Part shown: piece by piece, positions 47,922-55,646 of the stretch
How the letters are laid out: the number at the start of each line of letters is the position of its first letter
Numbering within the stretch: the stretch's first letter is position 1
Notes under the pieces: generated by a model
What the model saw: the letters and a program-made list of their open reading frames with translations, nothing else
Database searches by the model: none
Told to the model about the DNA's origin: nothing
Assembly (NCBI GenBank): GCA_018663505.1
Contig: JABJQG010000003.1
Span: forward strand, 124,001-188,000
DNA from: Pseudobdellovibrionaceae bacterium
GTDB lineage: Bacteria > Bdellovibrionota > Bdellovibrionia > Bdellovibrionales > UBA1609
Length of the DNA: 64,000 bases
Direction of reading: 5' to 3'
Program-made: the position numbers and the translations under genes

Positions 47922-49292
47922 ATGATGAAACAAATATTATTACCACTACTATTATTGTTTGCAATGGCAACAGTTAATGTTTCGTGTTCTTCGAATAAAG
48001 CTGAAGATGAAACGAAAACCGAAGCAGGAGAACAAGGGGCAACAGAAGATGGAGCCGACGATGAATTTGAAGCTGATGAAGAGTTAGTTGATGATGAAGG
48101 TGAAGAATTAGCTGACGGCGAAGGTGAAGAGGATGGCGAAGAGTTGGCAGATGAAGGGGGCGATGATTTAGAGTCTGACCTTGGAGATGATGAAGAAGGA
48201 GATGAAACTTTAGCGGATGAGGAAACACCTTCTGACGAAGAAGGCTCAGAAGGTGAAATAGCTGAAAATGATGAAGCTCTTTCTGATGAGACTACTGCTG
48301 AGGAGCCACAAGATGAAGTGGCAGAATCTTCGGAAGCTATTGAGCCTATGGATGAGTCCATGGCTGAAAACTCAGGTACAGAGTCATCTTTCGATGAAAA
48401 TTCAGAGTCGTCGGAGGAGCCTTCTGAAAAGCCAACATGGATACCAGTGAAAAAGATTGCTGATGCTCCATTTAGTAAGCGTGGAATTTTAGTGAATTCT
48501 GTTTATTTAGCTAGACCAGGTGATGATATTCAGACAATAAGCTCAAAGTTATTTGGAGCAGATAAGACAGAAGATATATTAAAGGTAAATCCAGGATTAA
48601 GCCGAGGTGTGAAAACTGGTGATAAAATATATTATAACTCTCAAAACAGACCATCTGATGATACGATTTTAAAAACATATTATGAAGATGTAGGGTTGTC
48701 GTCAGAAGTATATGTTTCAAAAGCTGGTGATAACATTAGAAAAGTTTCTATGAGTTTACTTGGAGATGAAAATTCGTGGAAAGAAGTATGGGCTACAAAT
48801 CTAAATGTTGAGTCTAAAGGTGAAATTGAAGAAGGAACACAATTAAGATATTGGGCTTCCACAGATGCTATGCCTAATATGGCTATGAATAACGAGCCAG
48901 AAATGCCACCAACTCCAGAACCATTAGCACCACCACAACAGGCCATGAACGAAATGCCCCCTCCCCCAGCTCCACCTGCAGATTTACCACCACCGCCACC
49001 TGCGCCGCCACAGCAGGCGATGAATGATTTGCCGCCTCCACCCCCACCAGCGCCCCCAGAGGCCGTGTCTGCAGGCTCTTTAGAACCACCACCGCCCCCC
49101 CCAGCTCCACCTAAGAGAAAAAGAAGAGCTAAGAAAAAGAAAAAAGCTGTAGCTATGAGCGATGATAAAGATAATTTAATGTATATTGCCCTTGGTGGTT
49201 TGTTTCTTCTCGCTGGTATAGTAATTTATGCTAGAAAGAGGAAGTCTAAGTCTTCTACAATGGATTTTAATACTCATACTCAAATAGAATAG
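47922..49292 (+). CDS. Acidic LysM protein with proline-rich region and C-terminal membrane anchor
   Basis: 456 residues. N-terminal signal (ILLPLLLLFAMATVNVSC) of a lipoprotein-like kind, then a very acidic stretch (about 25-165, mostly Asp/Glu/Gly/Ala). Two LysM-like units: VYLARPGDDIQTISSKLFG with LKVNPGLSRGVKTGDKI, and VYVSKAGDNIRKVSMSLLG. Next a Pro-rich run (about 325-395) with many PPPPAPP, a block of basic residues (KRKRRAKKKKK) and a membrane helix (YIALGGLFLLAGIVIYA) ending basic. So it could span the periplasm, hold peptidoglycan by LysM and anchor in the inner membrane. The layout recalls FimV/TonB-like proteins. Unknown function. Confidence 0.75.
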   Translation: MMKQILLPLLLLFAMATVNVSCSSNKAEDETKTEAGEQGATEDGADDEFEADEELVDDEGEELADGEGEEDGEELADEGGDDLESDLGDDEEGDETLADEETPSDEEGSEGEIAENDEALSDETTAEEPQDEVAESSEAIEPMDESMAENSGTESSFDENSESSEEPSEKPTWIPVKKIADAPFSKRGILVNSVYLARPGDDIQTISSKLFGADKTEDILKVNPGLSRGVKTGDKIYYNSQNRPSDDTILKTYYEDVGLSSEVYVSKAGDNIRKVSMSLLGDENSWKEVWATNLNVESKGEIEEGTQLRYWASTDAMPNMAMNNEPEMPPTPEPLAPPQQAMNEMPPPPAPPADLPPPPPAPPQQAMNDLPPPPPPAPPEAVSAGSLEPPPPPPAPPKRKRRAKKKKKAVAMSDDKDNLMYIALGGLFLLAGIVIYARKRKSKSSTMDFNTHTQIE

Positions 49293-49312
49293 AGAAAAAA
49301 TATAGATCAAAC

Positions 49313-49346
49313 AAAAAAAAGCCATAATTAATTATGGCTTTTTTTT
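49313..49346. terminator. 34-base perfect palindromic terminator
   Basis: Eight A, GCCATAAT, TA, ATTATGGC and eight T make a perfect palindrome. It separates the LysM gene from the convergent PilZ gene and can serve both. Confidence 0.9.
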
Positions 49347-49369
49347 AGTTAGAAAACGTATGAAATATA

Positions 49370-49756
49370 TTAAGAATTAGAAACCTTGTTTAAGATAATA
49401 TCAAGAACATCTTTTTTTGATTCTTTTTTAGATTCAACAAAGTACATCAAATCATCAACTATTTGTACATCACGATTGTTATCTGGTTGGAACTCTATGC
49501 CGCAACCTAACTCGTTTTTCCAGACAACTTTGGCATGTATTTCCCGCTCTCGGCCAGATACTTCAAACCTTACAGTGAGTTTTTCTTCCAAGCTCATAAG
49601 TATAGTTTGGTCAGTTTCTAAAAATGCCCCTGTAATAGAGATATTCTTTAGAGAACCCAAATCATTTTGACGGGCATAGTTTCTACGATAATTAATATCC
49701 ATTTTGAGTGGTAGCCTTGGTGCTGGTGGGTGGTTATTAAAGTTATTTTCTATCAT
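49370..49756 (-). CDS. PilZ-domain protein
   Basis: 128 residues. The c-di-GMP binding pattern is present: RRNYARQNDLGSLKNISITG, where R-x-x-x-R and the N-I-S-x-x-G motif are the usual contacts, followed by AKVVWKNELGCGIEF. A short Lys/Asp-rich tail follows. A single-domain receptor; in Bdellovibrio c-di-GMP governs the predatory programme and motility. Its target is unknown, but pilus genes lie near. Confidence 0.85.
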   Translation of the reverse strand: MIENNFNNHPPAPRLPLKMDINYRRNYARQNDLGSLKNISITGAFLETDQTILMSLEEKLTVRFEVSGREREIHAKVVWKNELGCGIEFQPDNNRDVQIVDDLMYFVESKKESKKDVLDIILNKVSNS

Positions 49757-50150
49757 GCTTCCTCCAAATACACTTTATATATCGGATGACCTACCTAAAG
49801 CTTTAGTGTCAATAGTGATTTAAGAGTAATTTTAAACTTCTATGAAAAGCCTTAAGGCCGGCGGCTCTTAGATCTATAACCATCTGTTTTTACGCGTAAT
49901 TTTTATCGGATGCTGTTTACATAAAAAAGATTTATTGAAAGGAAAAAAATATTTATTAAAAAACCGTAATCTTTCAGAAAAAAGTCTCGATATAAAACAA
50001 TGAAAAGTCAAAAAATGAGGCTCAATTACTAGTTATTCTATAAGCCCCTAGAATATGTAGCTGGCTAAAGGGACTGAATTTTATAAATCTATAAACTTTA
50101 TATCACAATGAGACGATTTAAAAAATGTAGTAATTTTTCAAGGAGGATAA
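49757..50150. other. 394-base intergenic region between divergent genes
   Basis: No ORF, tRNA or strong hairpin was seen. It carries the promoters of the PilZ gene and of the 50151 gene. An AAGGAGG ribosome site lies at its right end. Base composition is AT-rich throughout. Confidence 0.45.
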
Positions 50151-51080
50151 ATGAACCGTTCGATAATATACTTCATTGCTCTATTTAGTCTTGGCGCTGG
50201 GTGGGGACATGCAATCCTAACAGATAATAACTTAACTGTTAGTGCAGCTTTAGGAACATTAAATTATCTTATGGGTAATGATGAGGACATATCGAAAGAT
50301 ATAGTTCGTACCGCTCCTGATACTAAGATCTTAAAAATAGTTAAGACTGACAAAGCTAGACAAGTTAGAAAAAATTCAAAAATTAGAAGGATTCAGCCAG
50401 AGCAATTTAAAGGATCTGACCTCATAATAAGGGATGAAGAAACACAAAGAAGAATTTCAAAAATTGAGGCTATGGTTGATTCATCAATAAAAGAAGATGA
50501 AAAATCTTTAGTTTGGCTAAATCAAAATGAGGAAAAAGTAGTCATTTATCTTGAAAAACTTTACAGCAAGAAACAGAAGCTAAGAACACGAATGGAAAAA
50601 TTAAATAAAATAGCGGGTATATTTGCTGTAAGTAAAAAAGCCGAGAAGATTCAGCAGATGGCATATAAGAAAGATAGAGATAAGCTGAACAAAAAATTTA
50701 GCATATTTTTAGATGCATATGGTGAAAATAATGCTGAGATTATCTCTAATAAAAAAAATGTGGAACTCAATATAAATGCTGATAATCTTTTGATTCATGA
50801 CTTAAAAAGAAAAAGAATTAGTGAAGATATTTCTCAGCATCTTGTGAAGTTTATTGATCATTTTAAAGATTCTTCGAAATCTATCGACGAGATTATTTTA
50901 GTGAAAGCCAATACCGTGTCTGAAAGATCTGTTAAAGTAATTAAAACATATTTATACAAACAGTTTGGCTGGGACGTAACTGTGGTCCCTGCCGCACTAA
51001 ACTCTTATGAAAAGTTTCCCGTGTCTTTAAAACTAGTTTCAGTTAACATAGCCGATAAACCAAAAGTAAAAGTGGAGTAA
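50151..51080 (+). CDS. Secreted coiled-coil protein, unknown function
   Basis: 309 residues with signal peptide (MNRSIIYFIALFSLGAGWGHA) and an AAGGAGG ribosome site. Residues about 95-185 are rich in Lys, Glu and Leu with heptad-like spacing (ISKIEAMVDSSIKEDEKSL, KLYSKKQKLRTRMEKLNKI), probably coiled coil. The last third is alpha/beta-like (IDEIILVKANTVSERSVKV). No family recognised. A partner membrane protein is encoded 4 bases downstream. Confidence 0.65.
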   Translation: MNRSIIYFIALFSLGAGWGHAILTDNNLTVSAALGTLNYLMGNDEDISKDIVRTAPDTKILKIVKTDKARQVRKNSKIRRIQPEQFKGSDLIIRDEETQRRISKIEAMVDSSIKEDEKSLVWLNQNEEKVVIYLEKLYSKKQKLRTRMEKLNKIAGIFAVSKKAEKIQQMAYKKDRDKLNKKFSIFLDAYGENNAEIISNKKNVELNINADNLLIHDLKRKRISEDISQHLVKFIDHFKDSSKSIDEIILVKANTVSERSVKVIKTYLYKQFGWDVTVVPAALNSYEKFPVSLKLVSVNIADKPKVKVE

Positions 51081-51084
51081 TAAT

Positions 51085-51498
51085 ATGAAAAAAATATTTG
51101 TCACTAGTGTTTTATTTGTGTTAGCATTGGGCCTCTTAATTTCTGGTAATGAGTCTGAAAACAAAATATCATATTTATTAGGCGCGATTTCTTCAGGATT
51201 ATTTTTTTTATTTTTGCTTTCTGATCTTATATCAGAATTTCTTGTTGTTAAGGCAAAGGGAATGAGTCTAAAAACAAAGAGTATTAATAAGGACATAAAA
51301 CACAGCATACATAAAAGTGAAATACCATTCTACAAATCACCTTCTGTGAAAACAAGTGATGAAACAGATAATGAATTGGCAAATTATTCTTTTTTAAATA
51401 TTCAAACTAAGTTAAGCGAAGTGAAAAAGGGAGAAGAAAAACAAGGAGCCACAAATTTAGAGTTTGAACTGAATAAGTTCTTCGAAAAAAACACTTAA
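51085..51498 (+). CDS. Small membrane protein, unknown function
   Basis: 137 residues. Two membrane helices near the N-terminus (IFVTSVLFVLALGLLISG and YLLGAISSGLFFLFLLSDLI) with a short loop, then a hydrophilic, Lys-rich cytoplasmic or periplasmic tail (SIHKSEIPFYKSPSV). Coupled to the coiled-coil protein gene by a 4-base gap. No family recognised. Confidence 0.6.
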   Translation: MKKIFVTSVLFVLALGLLISGNESENKISYLLGAISSGLFFLFLLSDLISEFLVVKAKGMSLKTKSINKDIKHSIHKSEIPFYKSPSVKTSDETDNELANYSFLNIQTKLSEVKKGEEKQGATNLEFELNKFFEKNT

Positions 51499-51499
51499 T

Positions 51500-51853
51500 T
51501 TATTTCTTAATACCAATTAAAGAAAGGCTAACAATAGATTTGATGTTTGCTGGTTTAGGGTACACCCTTACTTTAAAGTGAGGTGGGAATTTCACCATAA
51601 ATCCATACCCAGTAATAAGTGCGATTTTTTGGGACTCATTTATATCTTTGAATTTATGAACAAGCTCTTCACCTTTAATTTCAGGCATGTCCTGGTCAGT
51701 AATTACAAGATCAAATTCAGAGTCTTCTTTGTAATAATTTATAGCATCCACAGGGCTAGAGAACGTAATTACATTGTGCAAATCTTGGAGTTCAATCTGG
51801 TAGAGCTCCCTTAAGTCTTCATCATCTTCTATAATCATTATTTTAGCACTCAT
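51500..51853 (-). CDS. Single-domain response regulator receiver
   Basis: 117 residues from the ATG at 51853 (MSAKIMIIEDDEDLRELY). Acidic pocket EDDED, phospho-acceptor Asp in LVITDQDMPEIKGEEL, Thr in IALITGYG and the Lys-Pro in YPKPANI, so the receiver is complete and functional-looking. No output domain, as in CheY. Its kinase is not in the window. Its stop is next to the end of the convergent membrane protein gene and it precedes the pilus ATPase gene. Confidence 0.88.
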   Translation of the reverse strand: MSAKIMIIEDDEDLRELYQIELQDLHNVITFSSPVDAINYYKEDSEFDLVITDQDMPEIKGEELVHKFKDINESQKIALITGYGFMVKFPPHFKVRVYPKPANIKSIVSLSLIGIKK

Positions 51854-51947
51854 TAGTCCCCCGAATAAATATTTTCTTGGTTTCACCTGCAACAGTCAAT
51901 GTTGATTTTATAATCAAGAAATATAATTAATGTATTAAACGCTTGTG

Positions 51948-53669
51948 TTAAATCGTAGACCGAATGACTTCATCAATAGTTGTGGTTCCGCTCACAATTT
52001 TCTCTATTCCATTATTACGCATAGTTTTGAAATTGGTCTTTTTTACAATTTTTTCTAAATCCTGAGACGTTTGTCCAGAATTTATTGCAGATCGAGCTTC
52101 TTTATTAGGTACAAAAATTTCGTAAATCCCCTCACGTCCTGTGTAACCTGAGTTGTAGCATTTTTCACATCCCACTTCTTTGTAGATTTTATGATTCTCT
52201 AGCTCTTGTTCCTCTAATAGTGGATGCTGTTTTTCATCCGAAGTAAGTTCTTTCTTACAATGGTCACATAAGCGGCGAACAAGCCTTTGAGAAATTATAC
52301 CAACTAAGGATGACGAGATTAAAAAAGGATCAATTCCAATATCCATTAGCCTATTAACAGCAGAGAGGGCGTCGTTTGTATGTATAGTAGAGATAACTAG
52401 GTGCCCAGTAAGAGCAGCTCGCACGGCAATTTCTGCAGTTTCACGATCTCTAATTTCTCCAACCATTATAATATCAGGATCTTGTCTTAAAATATTTTTT
52501 AAAATTGTAGAAAAACCTAAGTTAATTTTGGGGTTAACTTGGACCTGGTTTATCATCTTAATTTGGTATTCCACAGGGTCTTCAACAGTGATAATATTTT
52601 TTTCAACAGAGTTAAGGTAGTTGATCATGGAATAAACACTTGTAGTTTTGCCGCTACCAGTTGGGCCAGTAACTAATATTATTCCGTATGGATTATGTAA
52701 AAGATGTTTAACTTGGTCGGACTGTTGGGTGTTTAAGCCTAATTCAAAAAAATCTAACTTCATTTTAGATTTATCTAGAATACGCATCACAATTTTTTCG
52801 CCTTTAACAGTCGGCATTGTAGAAATTCTGAGGTCTATAGTTTTGTCGCCAAAAGTATGCATAAAGTGACCATCTTGAGGTGATCTTTTTTCTGCAATAT
52901 CCAACTGTGATAAAATTTTTATTCTAGAGATTACAGCGGCATGATGGGATATTGGTAGCTCCAGACTTTTTTCCAAAATGCCATCAATTCTTTCTCTTAT
53001 CTGTAAAACATCTTCTTGAGGTTCAATATGTATATCACTAGCTTGGTGTGAAAGTGCTTGTTCAATGATACGGTTAACTAGGGCCTCAATTTGACCAATA
53101 TGTTCTTTTTCAATACCGGCAGAAGCTTTTTTAAATAAATTGCCAATACTAGAGGTTTCATTTTCACTGGAGCTTTGGTTACTAATAGTGAGTGAACTAT
53201 TTTGTAAAATGGATGTGATTTGGGATGAAGAGGCCACATATATTTTGTATTCCATTAAAATAAGCTTACGTATTTTACTCATATTAAGAACGTTAAGAGG
53301 GTCAGCAACAGCAATTTTTAGGACATCATTTTCTATATCAAAAGGTAAGATTGTATATTGTTGAGCAATCTTGATAGGTAATTGCTTTATTGCTTTTGGA
53401 TCTGGTACAACCCCTTTTAAGTCAATAAATTCTAGTTCAAACTGTTTAGCTAGAGCTTGCGAAAGCTCGTTCTCAGTTAGGATCTGTTCTTTGGTTAAAT
53501 AGCTACCAAGACGCACTCCTTGTTCTTTAGATTGATCTAATGCATCTTCTAAGGCATCCTGAGTAATGAGGCCAAGTTCTACACAAATAGTACCAATAGG
53601 AATTCTTCTTTTTAGAAGTTTCTTTTTAGAACCATCTTCAGTAGTAATTATTTTTTTTGCAGCACTCAC
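51948..53669 (-). CDS. Type IV pilus/type II secretion assembly ATPase (MshE/PilB/GspE family)
   Basis: 573 residues. N-terminal MshEN domain with GTICVELGLITQDALEDAL and GVRLGSYLTKEQ, the type that binds c-di-GMP in MshE and PilB proteins. Motor domain with Walker A LVTGPTGSGKTTSVYSM, Walker B IIMVGEIRDRETAEIA, the His box GHLVISTIHTNDA and the zinc-type CxxC pairs (CDHCKKE and CEKCYNSG). It powers pilus or pseudopilus extension. It reads in the same direction as the PilM-secretin operon and faces away from three pseudopilin genes. Confidence 0.92.
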   Translation of the reverse strand: MSAAKKIITTEDGSKKKLLKRRIPIGTICVELGLITQDALEDALDQSKEQGVRLGSYLTKEQILTENELSQALAKQFELEFIDLKGVVPDPKAIKQLPIKIAQQYTILPFDIENDVLKIAVADPLNVLNMSKIRKLILMEYKIYVASSSQITSILQNSSLTISNQSSSENETSSIGNLFKKASAGIEKEHIGQIEALVNRIIEQALSHQASDIHIEPQEDVLQIRERIDGILEKSLELPISHHAAVISRIKILSQLDIAEKRSPQDGHFMHTFGDKTIDLRISTMPTVKGEKIVMRILDKSKMKLDFFELGLNTQQSDQVKHLLHNPYGIILVTGPTGSGKTTSVYSMINYLNSVEKNIITVEDPVEYQIKMINQVQVNPKINLGFSTILKNILRQDPDIIMVGEIRDRETAEIAVRAALTGHLVISTIHTNDALSAVNRLMDIGIDPFLISSSLVGIISQRLVRRLCDHCKKELTSDEKQHPLLEEQELENHKIYKEVGCEKCYNSGYTGREGIYEIFVPNKEARSAINSGQTSQDLEKIVKKTNFKTMRNNGIEKIVSGTTTIDEVIRSTI

Positions 53670-53807
53670 TTTTACCCCTCAGCTACATATCGGTATTAAT
53701 TTACAATTTTATAAACTGGGCTAGACTTTGTATTATGCTTGAATGAACAAGACCTTCGACACGTTTACATAAGAACATGCAGGAATTAAAATGTGGGGAG
53801 AGGTATT

Positions 53808-54281
53808 ATGATAATAAAATCAAATCATTTAGGTTTTACCTTAATAGAAATATTAATGGTAATTTTACTATTAGGTATTCTTGGTGCGGCTGCTACAAGT
53901 CAGTTTATTAATTTTAGTGATGATGCCCATGCAACGATGACGAGTGAAAAATTAGCAGCATTAAAAATTGCAATTGTGGGTGATGCAAGGAGTATTTCTG
54001 CAGGGAAATACACCAATTTGGGTTATGAGGCTCATTGTAAAGGAGTACCAGTAAGTTTGACTGACCTTATAACTCAGCCTGGTGCAGGAACGTGTTCTGT
54101 AGACTATGATCCTTTTACAAAAAGAGGATGGCGTGGGCCTTATGTATCAAATACAGATACAAATTATAATAATGATAGTTGGGGAACAGCATTAGTATAC
54201 AGTTCTGGTGGAAGAACGATTACAAGTTGTGGACCCAATGCAACTTGTACGGATGGCGATGACATACAAATTTCTTTTTAA
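53808..54281 (+). CDS. GspG/MshA-like pseudopilin
   Basis: 157 residues from the ATG at 53808, preceded by GGGAGAGG. Prepilin signal: KSNHLG followed by FTLIEILMVILLLGILGAAA, with the canonical Gly at -1 and Glu at +5. The C-terminal part has the GspG-type pattern GWRGPYV ... DSWGTALVY and ends with two Cys (TSCGPNATCTDGDD). It is the major pilin candidate of the locus. A GTG five codons earlier is possible but less likely. The next pilin gene overlaps its end by 23 bases. Confidence 0.88.
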   Translation: MIIKSNHLGFTLIEILMVILLLGILGAAATSQFINFSDDAHATMTSEKLAALKIAIVGDARSISAGKYTNLGYEAHCKGVPVSLTDLITQPGAGTCSVDYDPFTKRGWRGPYVSNTDTNYNNDSWGTALVYSSGGRTITSCGPNATCTDGDDIQISF

Positions 54282-55083
54282 TACTTTTAAATCACAAAAA
54301 GCATTTACTTTAGTAGAAATTATTATGGTTTTGGTTCTGGTGAGTATTATCAGTGTAATGTCTATAAGAGAATTTTCAGGAACACTAGAGGAAGCTCAAT
54401 TTGAAGATACTTTGAGTGAAATGAAGCAAATTCGTGATGCAATGGTTGGAAAGTTAGATTTAGTAAGTGGTGGTTCTAGATCAAATTTTGGATTTTTGGG
54501 AGACATTGGGCGTATACCAACGAACTTGGAAGGTATATCTGCACTTGTTACAAAGCCAGGCGCACTTGCAAATTGGTCATTGGATTCTACGACCCGTTTA
54601 GGCTCAGGTTGGAATGGGCCCTATTTAACTGGCGGGGACAGTGGGGTAGATTACACTACAGATGCTTGGGGCACAGCTTATGTTTACGATGCAACCGCCT
54701 CTCCACCAACCATAATCAGTCGTGGTGCAGATACGGCGGCAGGTGGTACTGGGTATGACCAAGATATTACGATTACCTTACCTGACGAAAAAAGAGTGGG
54801 AGATCTGCATGGATTTATATCTAATGCATCCATACCATTTGATAATGATGCCGAAGTAGATTTAAATTATGTGTCAGGAGGCGCGGTTACAACATCATTA
54901 GTGACTCTAACAGTTGGTGATAATGGGCACTTTGAGTTTACCAGTGTACCTTATGGTAAAGTTTCTGTTATTATTTACGAAAATAGTAAAGCTGCACCAG
55001 TAGCAACGGTTGGACCAATCTTAGTGACTATGGATAAGCCAAATGTCTTAGTTCCTTCCGAGCAAACAGATATTAATCCTTAG
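54259..55083 (+). CDS. Pseudopilin with C-terminal regulatory-like beta domain
   Basis: 274 residues from the ATG at 54259. Leader KSQKA before FTLVEIIMVLVLVSII, with Ala instead of Gly at -1 and Glu at +5. GspG-like pattern GSGWNGPYLTGG and DAWGTAYVYD near residues 110-135. After residue 175 there is a beta-sandwich unit (DLHGFISNASIPFDND, then GDNGHFEFTSVPYGK). It is a clear paralogue of the first 270 residues of the giant pseudopilin that lies opposite. It overlaps the first pilin and the next gene (one base). Confidence 0.85.
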   Translation: MTYKFLFNTFKSQKAFTLVEIIMVLVLVSIISVMSIREFSGTLEEAQFEDTLSEMKQIRDAMVGKLDLVSGGSRSNFGFLGDIGRIPTNLEGISALVTKPGALANWSLDSTTRLGSGWNGPYLTGGDSGVDYTTDAWGTAYVYDATASPPTIISRGADTAAGGTGYDQDITITLPDEKRVGDLHGFISNASIPFDNDAEVDLNYVSGGAVTTSLVTLTVGDNGHFEFTSVPYGKVSVIIYENSKAAPVATVGPILVTMDKPNVLVPSEQTDINP

Positions 55084-55562
55084 TGGAGGCAGGTATTCAA
55101 AACCAAAAAGGAATATTAATCATTGGAATAATATTGATGATTACCACAATTGGTTTTTTAGGCAGTATGGTGCTTGTGGATATGTTACCAGGGATGCAAA
55201 CAAGTGCTATTAACAAAACTTATGATATAGGAGATCAACTGAGAGTTGCTCTGGACAAATATCGTTTACATCATGGTGGTGTTGCTGGGACGTTCCCCAC
55301 TGATATTGCTGATTTAATTGCCGACGACGGAAGTGGAGCTTGTGCAATGGACAATGTTCCTGCCAGTGGAACCTACTTAACCTTGCAGGGATGGTGCGGT
55401 CCATATTTAGATTTAGTAACTACTAATAATTCTACTAAGTATGAGCGTGATGGATGGGGAAATGATTATTCTTATGATAATGCCACAGGCATTTTTTATA
55501 GTTTTGGACCAGATCAAACTGATGACACTGGCGGAAATGATGATATTAGTTTCAATCCATAA
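55083..55562 (+). CDS. Pseudopilin-like protein lacking Glu-5
   Basis: 159 residues from a GTG that shares one base with the previous stop. The N-terminus NQKG followed by ILIIGIILMITTIGFLG looks like a prepilin with cleavage after Gly, but the Glu at +5 is missing, as in GspK-type minor pilins that sit at the tip. The rest is GspG-like (LQGWCGPYLDL, RDGWGNDYSYD, ending GGNDDISF). It probably is a minor component of the filament. Confidence 0.7.
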   Translation: MEAGIQNQKGILIIGIILMITTIGFLGSMVLVDMLPGMQTSAINKTYDIGDQLRVALDKYRLHHGGVAGTFPTDIADLIADDGSGACAMDNVPASGTYLTLQGWCGPYLDLVTTNNSTKYERDGWGNDYSYDNATGIFYSFGPDQTDDTGGNDDISFNP

Positions 55563-55646
55563 CTTGAAAAAAGTTGAGTCAGAGAGAGAATAGATTATGA
55601 ATACCACTAGCACTGTAATTTGGCTTTTTTACTGAAGCTTCGAACT

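Noticed and set aside
47855-48361. 168-codon minus-strand frame, Ser/Pro-rich
   Set aside because: It mirrors the acidic low-complexity tract of the LysM protein; GAA/GAT-rich codons read backwards give Ser and Ala runs.
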